A stretch of 64,000 nucleotides of DNA from assembly GCA_940671915.1 (NCBI GenBank), contig CALNVZ010003434.1, positions 3,008,719 to 3,072,718 on the forward strand, given 5' to 3'. The stretch is from Paracentrotus lividus (lineage: Eukaryota > Echinodermata > Echinoidea > Camarodonta > Echinidae). The notes below the pieces were generated by a model. It was not told the DNA's origin and searched no databases. It saw only the letters and a program-made list of their open reading frames with translations. The translations under genes were made by a program, and so were the position numbers. Positions 47,181-62,100 of the stretch are shown here, one piece after another; the stretch's first letter is position 1; each line of letters opens with the position of its first letter.

Positions 47181-50100
47181 GTAAGCCATTGGTATTTAAA
47201 GGTTTCAGTAAGGTATATTTTCAGTATCGCGTACGTGTATGGGCTCTGTGTGTATGATTCATCCACGTAAAGATCCGGTTAACGTACCGAGTAGAGTGTG
47301 TATGGTCATGTGTGTGAGTGAGAGATACACGCCCTCCAGAAAACAAGATAAACGCCGGTATGATTAAAAAAATTAACATTCTGAAATTCATTTACATTTA
47401 TGTTCTTTCAATTACATACATTCTCTCCAATAACTGTGCTATGTTGGTGAATAAATTTGACCATTTTGGGACATGAATTTATCGAATAGACATTCGCAGT
47501 GTATTCTCGATCATGATCCAGCACTCCAGCAGTTTGATTCTCAATAATATCATCAATCATGATCTCATTTTATTGAGTCATTCCATTTCAGGTCTAACAG
47601 AAACCAATTGAATTAAGTTAGAAAAAAAAAATGTATGAATGAATAATAGATTTTGTTAATGTCTAGTCTATGTGTAAGCTAAGTTAACTTCGGATTGTAG
47701 GTCTAAGACTAAGTTAGGCCTGGAGAGTGGAGGTCTATTGTAAATGAGATTCTGAAAACAATTAAAACGGAAAAGGGTGTAGGCCTAACTGTTAGGGTCT
47801 AACGTTAGATCTAGTCTAGATTCTAGATTGATCTAGATCTAGGCTTAAATCTAGAGTCTACGTAAAAAAATATTCGTCCGATTATAGTTCTACTTTGAGA
47901 TCTATTATTGGGCATTTGGAGACGATGGGGGGGGGGGGGGGTTTACTCTCCCAATAAAGAAAACATGAATCTCGTCTCTGATATCATGACCAACTGAAAA
48001 TTGCAATTAGTCTAGATCTAATTGGATTTAGCTCATTTTGCCAACATGATATGAACACATAGGTCAGTCTGGTATTCCTTAAAATTGTAATCTACGTGCT
48101 TGCTTTATTTTCGAGATATCTACGATGTTATACTCAAATTTTCTAACCCGTTCCTCGACGCTTTACAAAACCGTGTTCGTTTTAACGCACATGGTTTTCA
48201 CCGTATTTCCTGTTGTGAAGTCCCCATGCCTACCGGGCGGCTAAGCTTGCAACGGAGCAGTATAAATTAATCATGCGCGGCCGTATCCTCAGCCGCGTTT
48301 GAAATTTCACTGTTTTAAGATAGTAAATGACTTGCATTTGATCTGAAACTTGCAGTAGTTTGTTTTTACGGTCAGAGCGGTAGAATTCTATTCATTTCGA
48401 TTTCTTTGGCACTTGTTTTTGGAAGTTACTAAATCCCTTTAACTCATGCATGCTTATTTTTCATAGGTTGACTACTTTACTTGATAGAAAACAAAGACGA
48501 AATGCATCAACGTAGATGATTCTTGCAAATATTTTTGCAGATCTCAAAGAACAACAGAGGAGCAAGAAGAAAAGGAAGAAGCATGCCTAGACCCTACTTG
48601 AATAGAAATGACATCCTGGTTGTTCTGTCCATGGACGATCTGATGTCAAATTGTCACCAATTGACGAATACCTTTACTGACACTAGATGAAAAAAGATAA
48701 ACCCCCAGAAAATCAGGGCATATATTTTAGGAATTCATTTATTTGTTTAGGCAACCCCTATGCATGGGAGGGTAATTAGCCTATTTATAATATCAGAGCG
48801 CATTTTATTGTGGAAATGTGTTTATAGGAAAATAATGAATAAAGAAAGATTGTTTGGAGACTATTTTAATTCATAAATTGGTCCCTAAGGCTATGTACAT
48901 TTTCATACTGAACAATTGGTAAAAGTGGGTGGGAAATAAGAGGATGAGACTTTGAAATGTTGACAGTAGGAAGAATTTTGTTTGGTTAGAGGTCCATGTG
49001 AAATCCAATGAAACTTAATTTCGTTCCATTTAGATTAGTATTTTTAATAATTCTAGTAAATTATAGTCTGAAATTCTTAAAAACCAAGATTCAAGCAAAG
49101 ACAGTGAAAAGTACATTGTATAACAGAGGGAGAAAATAAAAACAAACCCTCAATATGAGCCAGTGGGTCATAACGAGAACCAGCAAAATTTCATTCACTA
49201 ATTGATTGTAAAATAACCCAGCACATACTTTGTTGCTAATGCTATGTACAGTGTATGTTGGATTCTCGTAGTTCATAGTTTACCTCACTCGTTGGCTTCG
49301 ATGAAAAGGCTTAAATGTACTAAATTGGTCGCCCACCTCGCCTGTGAAGATTGAAATACAAAATCTGTGGTTATTCTTTGGTGGATTTTCTTCAAACCTT
49401 CATTGATATTTTTTCTTTATTTTTCTGCTTTAAAAAAACTCCAACAAATTCAAGTGTGAACTTTCTAGTCTCCCACTTGGGCAGGGTGGAATATAAAATC
49501 TTTAGTTTGAGAGATATACATGTATGTAGATGTTTCTCCAACTGAACCTCCTCTGACACCTCCACTTTTATTGAAATGTAATATCCATAGCTTGTGTCAC
49601 TATTCTACCAGGCCATCAGGGACCATGCATTGTGGGCTGATCACTTGTGGTCATAAATGTCAATTTGCGCAGCATGTTACATGTGTAGACATGTATAATT
49701 GCTTTTATATTGCATTTACACTCAAAATGTCTTACCTGTGTTAGTCAACATATTCAATTTTGATACTTTGGAACTTGTACCTTATATTCATTACTCATAC
49801 AAGTACATGTAGCAGTAAAAAGTATGGTTTTCATAAGTGGACCTGTCACTAAAGTTTAGGATTAAAAAATAATGAGTACCCTCATGAACATACAGAACTT
49901 TTCAAGATCAGGATTGCATTGATAACAAATTTGATTTTTTCCTTCTATATAGGCCTACCTGTAAATATTTTATTTTATAATAATCAACAAAGTTTCATCA
50001 TTTCATACAGTGAAACAGTCATTTTCCAAACATGGGTCCTTCAAGTTGTCCATAGTACAGTGTAGTTGGATTTTACAAAATGTATGAGGCGGAATGTGCT

Positions 50101-53100
50101 AGTAATATGTACATAAGGCATTAAACCCCACATACAGAGCTTTCTTATGATCTTATTTTTTTTTTATAAAATAAGAGAATCTCTGAAAATATTAAGAATC
50201 ATATTCAACAACAATCTAGAAAGTCGATGTATGAATTTCAAAAAAAAAAAAAATCTTAAACGGTTTATATTCAATTTCATGCACATTCCAATCAGGCAAT
50301 AAAATGCTCCCTTTTTTGTAGCCTGATACATTATGTACATGTATGTATGATTGAACATATTGCTGAATATAGGTATGGTGACCTTTTCTGTGAAATGTCA
50401 TCTCTCATATACATGTATGAGCGCAGCAAAAGACAAAAGACAAAACTGTCCTAAAAATATCTAAATACAGACTTCCTGAAGATGAGTAGTGATAGCCCAC
50501 TTTTATTGAATGGAAGATTCAATCACACTCGATGAAGTGGCGTTTCCGAGTTTGTCTGCTTTGACTTTTAATACTCTGCCGTACGTTCATTCTCTCTCAA
50601 TGTCTGTTACGTTGCAATGTACACATCAGACATGTAGGTTGTGTTATAGACATTTCCTCCATGTAGGAACTCGGGATGCAGTCATTTGTATGATCATTTC
50701 AATGTGATTCAGTCAGTCCTATTTATATCGTATGCCATGTGGAAAGGTATGATGCTGCCAAACTGCAAGTTTATCTGATACTGCAGTTGACATTGAACTG
50801 TTGGCAAGTTACAGCTATGATTGAGAGGTCTAAAATGAATGTCATCCTCTTTAAAGTCCTGTTTACTTCTAGTGTTTATCTTCATGATATGTTATGTAGA
50901 CGCCTGTATGTTTTTGCAGATAAATGGCACTATACAAATGCTGTTTCTCAAAATCATCATCATGAACCCCTGTAAAATACTGCCTAGATCTATATCATGC
51001 ATTCAAAACAATACACTTATAAAAAAACGGAGATAAATTAGAAAAATTACTCCTCTGGCTTGTCAAAACAAAAAGTTATAGAAAATGTTGTATAAGGTGA
51101 TCAGGTATTGTATTGTGATTGATCTTGGAATTATGATTTTTTTAAGTTGGAATATTAGCATTTATTTAATTTCTTCCCCCTTTTTTTTTTAATTTGTAGT
51201 TTTGAGGGAGAATTATCCGATGCAACTTCAAACTACTGTAATCTGTTTTGTCTCACCTGAACAAAGTTTTGGCAGAAACCTTATAATTACTTTTCCACTT
51301 AAGTCTTCTGGTCTTTTAGTCTGTTGATCTGCAATAAAAAAAATAAAGTTAAAATTATTTGGTGTTAAGACTTGTGCTCGCTTTTCTTTATTTCTGAATA
51401 AATTTAGTCGTGGTTTCATAAACTTGGCACGACAAGATATGATGCTATGGGTAAAAAGTCAGGAATATTTTAAATTTGATATTGCGCTTTTTAGGGTCAT
51501 GACTGAAGGGGGCATCTGTGTGCAACGTCAGAACCGAAAAATTTTGAATGGCATCGGACTTGGTATTGACTAAAGGTTACCAATTTTCAAGGCTACACCG
51601 TTGAGTTACCTGGCTGGTGTCGAGCCGCAGTGCGAACTAGGAAACGAGGAAGGAACCTCGCATGTGTTAAGCCCTGAACGTTACGCGTATGGCATTTCCT
51701 GTCCACTAAGTATAAATCACTGAACATGGTGTTCCCTCTGTGAGTCTGGAACTAAGAGCGCTTTATTGCGCTGCGGTTCTTGGTCTACCCTTGACATATA
51801 TTGAGTAGGCGTTTTCTCGAGCGAGGTCGCTGATGTTGTTTTTTTTGTTAGGCTTGCCCATTTTCGCAAAGTGAGGAGGAATGCTAGCATGCCTTAGAAT
51901 GCTAGGCATAGTATGTGAACAGAAGCTCATTGTAGTCTCTATGTGCAATAATTAACTTCATATAAATTTGGTCAACAAAGTTTGAAAGGCGAGGTGATAA
52001 TGTGAAACAGGGTTTCACATTAAAAACTCCCACTGAAAAAATGCTGTACTGCATGTTAAATTGACTAGTTGTGCTAGCTGGTCGCAGTAGGGTCTCCGGC
52101 CCTTCTGTAAAAGTATTTTCTTGTAAGGGCCTTTATTTATGCTCATACTGTCGATATACATTGTGCGTACCTTGGTAGGTTCAAAGTTGTTGTAGTGCTT
52201 AGAAATCTCAGTTAAGGAATAGCAGCAATTAGTATTGCAATAAATTAGAAATCAAAAGCATCTAATGCTGATCAACATTGCAAAAGTTCATGTTCTTGGT
52301 CATAACTCAGAAATAGAGGGGGTTTGTTGTAAATTTGTTGCACGTCATGCATGTCTAAATTCCATTCAGCCTCGAATGCATGTTGATTTAGCTAGATTTG
52401 GCAGGTGGGGATTGTTGTGGCTTGTCCATTCAACAAAATTTGTGTGTGTGTCTACGTCCAGTTGAGGAAAGTCCCAGTGGGTGTTTAGATGTTCACAGTT
52501 GGTGGTGGCAGAAACGGGGAGGGTGCATTCCAATGTTCTCATGAATTCACAACAACTGAGCATCATGCATTGTTGTGTACATTTCTACATTAGTTGCTCA
52601 GGTATTTAATTAGCCATCGCACTACTTTAATTGGAGTGCTCATTATGATATATTGCAGAATCACTGGTTTAAGTATATATTATGCACTACATATCCGGGG
52701 GGCCTATCCAAGAGTTTAGTACAAATCCAGAACAAATTTCTTTTGAAGGGGACAGCTTGCAATGGATTTAGCAAGTGGCCAAAATTTGTGAAAGTGAAAT
52801 GGCTCTTGAAGATTACAAATGACATGCACAATTCTGACATTTTGTTTGTGCTTTTTTTAATTAGCATCATATCTTTCCAAGCCAGAAAGAAAAAATTGTT
52901 TATGTCCCAATTATGAGTACTTGATTTATTTAGGCAATTTATAATATGATATTTCATCTTTAAATATAAACCATTGTGCTTCTTCCAAAAACCTTTGAAC
53001 TATTTATTTGCAGGTGCTACATAAATAGGGTATGGTAGAGTTGGATTGATTATCGAAACAATTTGTACGTCTCTGCAAGCAAGCAATGCTTCATCATCAT

Positions 53101-56100
53101 GACGTTGTATTCTATATATGTACAAATGTGGAAGAGTGAAATCGCTAATTAAAGTTTAACATGTTCTAAAGCGTTTTAACAGGTTCACAACTCTGCAGGG
53201 AGTTAACTGACTTGTAAGGGAGTGAGGCGATATGCTATCGGCGCAATGCTCTCGTCAGCTCTAAAATGCTTTTTGGGGAGTGATTTACGAGGAGCCCCTT
53301 TGTAACGCCGAAGATCTTGACATTGAGAACGAGAAGTTGCTCCATCGTAAAAATCTCTTTGAGAGCTGCGTCTAGGAGAGCTATTTTATAGCTGACCTGT
53401 GAAATTTTAAAAATCAGTCCCTCGAACTCTACCATGTGGGTAGTTGTACATGTATGAACACTGTACATGTATGTAGACACTACTCTCCATAAACAGATGC
53501 ATGGACCATGTAATCCAAATGAATATAAAACATCATGCATGATCAAATTACACCATGAGAAGTTGTGAAATTTTTCACCAGATGCGTGACCTTTCACAGC
53601 AAAATCAACACTGACTTTATGTCTGAATCAGATGTCAGGGTACATGCAGGCACATGCACATGTGCGATGGAGACTATTTTTTCAGGAGTATTTGGAATGA
53701 TAGAAAACACATTAGTTGTACAAAAAATGATTGTTGTAGAAGTGTGCAAATGTACATGTAGGCCTACATTACATTACTCAATATTTTGTTAATATTTCAG
53801 TCTCTGTTACTTTTTAATATCTGGTAAAAAATTAATATGGTTATTGGTAGAGTACAATGCATGCATGTTGTCTTGTACTCTATAATATTAAGGATAATCA
53901 CACCAGATTAGAAAATGATGTTAATTATTGCTTTTTGTCAAGAAATTAATGTTTACTCAATACCATGTCCAGGATCTAAATTAAGTTCAGTTATGATCTG
54001 GGGCCCGTAACACAAAGGTTTGCAATCAATCGCAAAATTGCAAAAGCCAATCAAGATCGTTGTTGCACACGCTTTTGGTCCAAAAGACTGACCAGCAACC
54101 AATCAGTGTAGTTCTTTCAAATTTGCAATTGATCGCAAACCTTTGTGTTACGGGGCCCTGGTGTTCCTAAAATGGTGCACTATAATGTTAAATGTAGGGA
54201 CCTATCCTAAAAAAATTGTACACCACCGGGGCTTGATACACTGAGATTATTTAACACATGTTCACACCAATATTGAATCCTGTTTTTATTTATTTTATAT
54301 TACTAAAGAAGTACATGTAGTTTGCATTGTACAATTTCATTCATGTACACTGTACATGTGCAACAACAAACCTCGTTCATTCATACAATTAATACATTGT
54401 AGGCCTATGAAAATGTCCAGGATTGGATAAAATAAAAGACATTGCTATACACACTTACAATGGCGAGCAAATGACTGGGAGTACATGTACAATGTACACA
54501 TGAGACGGTGTGTGTGTAGAGATTTGAGATGCTTTGGGCATGCATCTCGTTACAATGGATGCAAGTACAGTGTGTGTTGCGTGTGCTTATCCCATGGATT
54601 AGATTTGATCTGAATTATGTGTGCATCTTTTAGTGATGGAATTGAATGTCCATATGTTTATTATAGTGCCAGCAATTTTCATGTAATGGTTGCTCTGCAA
54701 TGGGGTTAAAAACCGCATAATGCTGCGTTGATGGTACATGAATGTTGATGAATACATTTAGTTGAAGGTACAAGAGTAATTCATCCTCATTTAGAAGATG
54801 GAAGAGTTTATTAACCTTTTTGGAGGTGAGAGTTGAATTACATGAATATTTGAAGAGGATTTATAGCTTATACCACTTGCGTCATGTAAATGTACTGAGT
54901 ACAAGTTAATGGAATTTTTTTGGGGGGAATTAGGACAATCTTATTGATTTGTTAAAATATGAAATGTTCAGTAACTTTTGAAGGTTTCATAAAAATAGAT
55001 ATCCATACTTATTGCACTCTGGAAAATTGTAAAATGAAATATATTTTCTGCTCAATCAGAGTTGGTATTGTCAGAAAAAAAAAAATTGAAAATAGTTTTT
55101 TGAACAATTATCATTTACTCTTAAAAAAATAAAAATAAAAGATAAAAGATAAGACCATGTTTCAGGTTATACACGTATCAGTACGTTTCTCACAGCCATG
55201 TAGATAGTACTAGCCTTGTAATAATTTTCAAGAGATTTTTTTTAGTGTATCTTAAGAAATATGATAAATCAATGCACACTGCATTAAAAAAAATAATAGA
55301 AAATAGTAAAATGGCAAAGGAAATGGATTGGCAATGAATGAATAACATTGACTACAATCTGAATTAGTGGTCTTTTCAACTATGACTTACATGTAGGTCT
55401 ACATATAAATAGAAATATAAACTGTAACAAATGGCCAATTCTTTTTCCTATTCCTGTGAACAGCTCCAGAATCTGGGCATCAATGCCGCCAACATCGGAT
55501 TCAGCACCCTGACCATGGAGTCGGACAAGTTCATCTGTGTGAGGGAGAAGGTGGGCGATCAGGCCCAGGTCGTCATCATCGACCTCAATGATTCCGCCAA
55601 CCCAATCAGACGTCCTATCTCTGCTGACTCGGCCATCATGAACCCTGCCAGCAAGGTCATTGCCCTCAAAGGTAAGAGGTCAAATGGTGTGGGACATTAC
55701 TGAAGGGGAAGTAAAACAATAGAATTTTGTCGTCAAAGTTTTAAATTGGCTAGAATTCTGTCTTTAAAAGTTGTCATTTACTAGTATTCTGTCACCAAAA
55801 TTTGTCATTTGCTCGAATTCTATAGTGTTATCAATATTTGCTTTTGCTAGAATTCGTAAACTTGAATGAAGTCATAAAATATCTCACCCTCATCCCCAGG
55901 GACTGATTTTTAAAATTTACAGGGGAGCTATAAATAGCTCTCCTAGAGGCTCTCAAGGAGAATTTTAGGGGAGCTAAATTTGTTCTTCATGTAGAAAGAT
56001 TGGGGTTACAAGGGGCTCTGTAAATCACTCCCCAAAAAGCATTTAAGGGGAGCTTGGGAGCAAATCGCCACTCCCTAAATCTTTACTCCCTGCATCATCC

Positions 56101-59100
56101 CCCCCCCTCCAAAAAAAAAAAAAAAAAACAAAAAAATGTTACTAGCAACAAAGTGAGAACAGCTCTCTACTGCAATAAAAAAGTTTTACGGCACATTTGA
56201 AATTATATATAATTGGTAGTTAGAAACGGATTTACATGTATTGACGTATAGTGGAGACTTGGTAATTGTGCCCCGTTGTCTTTGAGACGTATAATCCTGT
56301 TGCTGCAATACACAAGATAATTTATTTTTGACCATGCCTGCTAAACCTTCCTACTATCATATTAGAAAAAATAAGCATAATTGAAATTTTGTGCCTTAGG
56401 GCAGTAAGAATCGTACGGCATTACATTTTGTTGTGTTGGAAATGGAATCTGGGCTTTTTATGTGGGTGTGATATCTTAATTAAATCATTTAAGATGAAAT
56501 TGATTGAATGACAATAGGAACTAAAACGCCAACAGAAAACTTCTACTTGAATATCTTCAATAGTAGAGCTGTAAAGGGGGATCAAATTGAAAATGTCATT
56601 TGGGGTAATTATGGCCCCCAATGCATAAACAGTGTATAACGCGTAGATGGGGACATTAACTTGTACGATTTTGTACATAAATATATGTATTGCTATGATT
56701 GCAAAATTTCAACATTTAGGCTGAACAAATTAGTGATTAAACCATTGTTGGTTGTTGATAAGTGCTTTAGGAATACCCAACAACAGTTATTATACATTAC
56801 CATCATTAATTAGCATAATATCTTTGAATTCATACAGTCATTACAATAGGTGCCATAAATACCTCAACCCGTGGGGTAATGATGGCCCCCCAAAGTTGTT
56901 AACATAATGGTAATTAATATGCAAATGAGAAGTAGCAGGTTTATAATTTCCTTTGTATGTTATAGGTATACGGACCGACTGTATTTTTACATATTAGAGT
57001 ATCATTGGACTTTTCATTTAATGGTAGTAATAGGAAAAAAGGGGGCTATAATTACCCCAGTCTCCCCTACACTCTAAAACTTACAAATGTAGATTTAATT
57101 GATCTGACACTGCCTTGCTTTAAAAATCAATACTTATTTGTTGAGTGTATGTAAATACTTTTGATTAGTTTCATGTCCTTCTGTAATTGTGCAATGGCAT
57201 AACGGAAAAACCCCATATTCATACAACCAATATGTATTTTAACGTAGGAAAACTTCTGCACAAATTAGGTAATAATTATAATTCAGTGAGTATTCAACCA
57301 ATCTGCTTAGGTTCCTAATTTCTCACAAGCTTCTGAAGCTAAATATGTACTGTGACTAAGCTAGATTTCCAATTTAGGCTGACGCGTTGATCAGGTGATT
57401 TCCCACACAAATCTACTGCTTAGAAAGGATAGAATCTAGGTTCCTTGCACGTATGTGAAGTTGCGATTTGGGATGAACATGAAAAGCCTTGGGTGCTGTA
57501 TGTGATACGTGACACCTCCAGTTCTAAATGGAGTCAAGGACAGAGATGTACATGTAAACATTCTCATGAGCGCATGACTGTACAACGTTTTACACGTACA
57601 ATGTACATGTAGCTTCTCTTGATCAAAACACACATTTTACAAAATAAAAATATGCAATAATAGCATTAGAATGTATCTAAGAGTGTTCGAAGGGCAATTC
57701 TCAAAACTTACATTGTTCTTGTATAATGCATTGTAACAAAATGCCACATTTTACAATTCTAAATCATCTTCAAGACCACTTCTACATGTACATTAATTAT
57801 TATTTTTATTATTAGAGAAATAACTTCAAAAGTTCATGAGTTCATATTTACATGTACATGTATTGTCAACAATAACATGGAAATTTGATTTGGTTGGTTT
57901 TAGTATAATACATGTGCATTGAACAAACATTTATAAGTGTATCTACTGTACATGTTTTTAAACATTGTACTCAAATTACCCCCCCCCCCCCCTAAAAAGA
58001 AGAAAGAAAAGAAAAAATATTCAATAAAGTATGTTCATGTATATGCAGGGCAAATGGGGGCATTGACAGTAATTAAAATAAAGTTAAAGCTTGTCTTGCT
58101 ATATGAGACCAGGGGGGCATTTCATCAAAGGACTTGTCAGATATTTTATCCGACAAGTTTGCTCTCAGCCAATCAGATGCAAGCATTTCAGTAGCTTGTA
58201 ACAGTTTGTCGGATAAAACGTCTGACAAATCCTTTGATGAAATGCCCCCCAGCCTTAGATTCAGAAAATTGAATTCACTACATGTATAATAGAATTCACC
58301 AGCAGTACATTTTACATCAGTTCAGAGCCAAAACAAATTCATTGAAATGTAAATATTGATAATGCATCAGATTTTGAAGACAAAATATAATGTCTTATAA
58401 ATAACAAAAAGTAATTTCTACATGCATTATCTCATGAATACCTTTTGTAAAATGAAGCGTTATGCATGTGTTCACAATTTTGAACAGGAAAATCCATGTA
58501 CATATGTATGTACCTCGCCATTTGGCTAAAATACTTTTAGAAGCACAATTTTCATAGAAATTTTTAAGGCTCCATACTCGATTCAGATTTAATCCTTATA
58601 AATATTCACTGGAATCATTTAGTGATTTAATTTGCGTACATGTGCATTGTAGCACTACTCTAAAATATTTTAAATGATTGACCCATTTAATTGGTTCATG
58701 TTTATTGATCAGACAATGAGCCCCATAATTTGCCTTGTGATGTCGCTTCACACTTTGTGTGATAAATAGAGGATTAGGCCAGGGTTCCCTAGCCCACTCA
58801 CCCCATAGAAGTGATACTACGAGAGGAGTTAGAAAATCAATACTAGGAATCAATTAGTGAGATGGGTCAACTCATCCATGCACCGATGATAGAGATTCTT
58901 GATAGAGAGAGGCCCTCGTTCTGTGTACTTTGCTCAAGTACGTCAGTCAGTCAGTGGCGTAACAACTCATTTAAAATGCGAATCTTTGATGAAGAGGAGG
59001 AAAGTGTGGTATGGGCATGCACATGATGCAAGTAACTGCCCACTGTTATCTAGAATACATGTTATACAGATTGCTGCTTAGATTAAACAAAGCTTTCAAG

Positions 59101-62100
59101 CTAGACACAATATGTATATACAGTGGCGGATATAGGATTTCAGGATGGGGGGGGGGGGGCACCAAAATTTTTGGATTTTAAAATAAACGGTCAATGGGTG
59201 GTTTTCAAATTAAAGGGGGGCGCACGTCCCCTGTGCCCCCGTCTGGATCCCCCACTAGAAATGATTAATTTCCCTCCATTTTTTCCCTTAAATTTTTCCA
59301 ATGGGATATGAATTAAAAATTAAAAAAATAAAGGGAAGTGACCAAAACAACAATTTTTGTTTGTTTTTTAATTTCTCCATACAGTGTGTCCCACAAAAAA
59401 TGCTAATGGCATTTTAGATGGGTATAATATTAAAATTACAAATTTATATTGTTTATATCTTTACACCCATAAAACTAAAGTTTGTTTTCTACAACTGGAT
59501 GAAATTTTATGTTGAATCACAAAGATATGAGCATTTTGTCATTACACATTAGGAAACCAGTTTGTATTGAGTAGTACCGGATGTGTTGAATAAAACAAAC
59601 CCAAGTTTGATCATTAATACTTTGAAAAATATTTTAGTAGTAATTATGAAATTTATATCACTGTTAAGTGCAACTCATTATCATTTTAAATATCTCTCTT
59701 AACTCACCAATATCATGTATCACTGAACCCCATTGTTTTAAATATGTCTTGCAAAATTGTGAGGGGTTCACTTTCACGCATATTGATGATCAAAGTTGGG
59801 TTTCCTTTTAGGCACATTTGAATAACGCATCTCAAGGAGCATGAAAGTGAACACTCGTAATTTTGCAATACTTTTTCAGAACAATGGGGTTCAGCGATGC
59901 GTGATATTGGTGAGCTGAGGGACATATCATTAGAATTGGAATAAGTTGCACTTAACAGTGATATAAATTTCATAATCACTACTGAAATATTTTTCAAATT
60001 ATTAATGATCAAACTTGGGTTTCTTTTATTCGATGTACCCAGTACTACTTAATACAAAGCTTGGATGGAGAGGTTTCCTGATGTGTGATGAATAAATGCT
60101 TATATGTTTGTGATTATTGGACCATACCAAATAAAATTTCATCCAGTTGTAGAAAATGAATTGTAGTTTATGGGTGTAGAGATATAATTAATATAATATT
60201 GTATATTGTAATTTTAATATTATACCCATCTAAAGTGCCAATTAGCAATTTTTGTAGGACACACTGTACATGTAGTTCACACCCACATTGGGTTGAGGTT
60301 CTTTGAATTTAAGAGCTTAATTTGCTTGCAGACATCTCTTATCATTACACCTTTTGTATTCTGTTTTAAATGTTATTCACAAATTGTTTTTGATTAAAGT
60401 GTGGTGTTTTTAAAGTAAATTTGATCCTTCCACACACTTTCTAACTTCCATGAGCCAATTGAAGGAGCCATCTCCATACACAAATCTTGAAGATTTTGAT
60501 AGGGTACTCAATAGGCAATCCTGTATGTTAAAGCATGGGCATCGTATCACAAGAGGCTGAATCCAAAACCCCTTAATCACGTCTGGATAGTAACAAGGAG
60601 GATGTATTTAATCATGAGGTAGCGTTGTACACGTGGTTACGGATTAGTCATCAAGACCCAATCGTAATGATCAAGCATCTACTTCCACTCATGTTGCTAT
60701 TGCGATTGACCTACATGTATGTACAGTATGCACGTACAATGTACATGGAAAGGAAATATGGATTATTATGAATGTAGCACTGCACTTTTAATGCAACATA
60801 CATGTAGGGCCTACTGCATAGTTCAATATTCTCAAAAATTAAATGTACATTGTATTGATATGAATGAAGAAGAAAAAGGAAAATATTTTCTCCGTGTTCA
60901 TTAATCCATATTCTCCTAACCACCTGTTTTTATACTTATAGGTGATATTTATTTTGTTTACCTTGAATATTATTTTACATTGAAACATGAAATAACTTTC
61001 TGCTTAACTGTAATGATATAAAGTTGAGGTGGTACTACTCCATCTACATGGCCCATACATGTAGCCTGTGCATGGTGCTGGTTTTTGAACAAGTGATCCA
61101 CTGGTTCGTGATCATGCAAGAAGCTCCATGTGCACATTTGTTTTTATTGGGCTGCTAGGGGAACCTAATTCTTGTCAATGACCTTTAAACCAAAGTACCT
61201 TGATAACCACTCCAATAAATTTCTACTTTTTTGCCCCATAGGTTAATTTATTTAATAAAAATTTATTTGAATTTTTCACAATCCTACATTGCCAAAAAGC
61301 TATCATTTGGATGGTCATACAATGTACATTGTACCTTTTAGATATTCAACTTGATACATGTATTTCTTCAGAAATTTGTGTTTAATTTGTGCAATGCATG
61401 TGACAAAATACAGAACTATTTCATGTAGATTTCTAATCATGTGTTTTGTATAATTTGAATTATTTCATTCAGCTGGGCGCACCCTCCAGATCTTCAACAT
61501 TGAGATGAAGAGCAAGATGAAGGCCCACACGATGACGGAAGAAGTCACCTTCTGGAAGTGGATCAACGTGAACACCATCGGACTGGTCACCGACACCACT
61601 GTCTATCATTGGGGCATGGAGGGCGACTCCCAGCCTATCAAGGCCTTTGACCGCCATTCCTCCCTGGCCGGATGTCAGATCATCAACTACAGGACAGACG
61701 CCAAGATGCAGTGGCTTCTTCTCATTGGTATCTCTGCACAGGTGAGCAGGGAAGGATGATGGGTGAATAGATGATGTCGTAGTCAGTGAGGTCGGTTAAG
61801 AGCAATAGGATATTTACATTTTGTAATGGTTTATAGGGAAGAAGGAAATGTGTTACAGGTTCATCATCGATCCAGATGATGTTGTAGTCAGGGAGGTTGT
61901 TGGATGGGTAACATTCTCATGGAGAAATTAGAGGATAGAGGAAGGAACAAGGAAATGTGTGTCAGGTTTATCTATCTATCTCTCTATCCTTTGTATAGTA
62001 TCTTGCTCTCTCTCACTTTATCTATCTACCTCTATTCATCCATCTTTGTTCAACTACCTACATTTGTACATTTGCCGTTGTCACTCTACTGCAGAATGAA

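Larger units (their letters stand above)
47181..55463 (+). other. CLTC intron 1
   Basis: This is 8.3 kb. It contains a TCTAGA-rich patch (47690-47860), a G-run (47929-47941), a repeat at 48170-48446, a possible orphan terminal exon (48541-48590), a decayed MITE arm (49365-49476), a CpG-richer stretch near 51490-51760, one half of an inverted repeat pair (53214-53424) and a fold-back element (54001-54158). Otherwise AT-rich with frequent ATGTACATGT words, and no recognised gene. Confidence 0.6.
55672..61472 (+). other. CLTC intron 2
   Basis: This is 5.8 kb. It contains the right member of the inverted repeat pair (55898-56078), an A-run (56111-56137), a C-run (57979-57992), a fold-back MITE (58112-58250), a GTGGCGGAT...G-run repeat (59121-59270) and a mariner-like element (59382-60266). 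The rest is AT-rich with no exon seen. Confidence 0.6.

Noticed and set aside
55431-55463. ATG just upstream of CLTC exon 2 as the start codon
   Set aside because: These bases form the intron end with a cag acceptor, and the conserved first exon is present at 47139.
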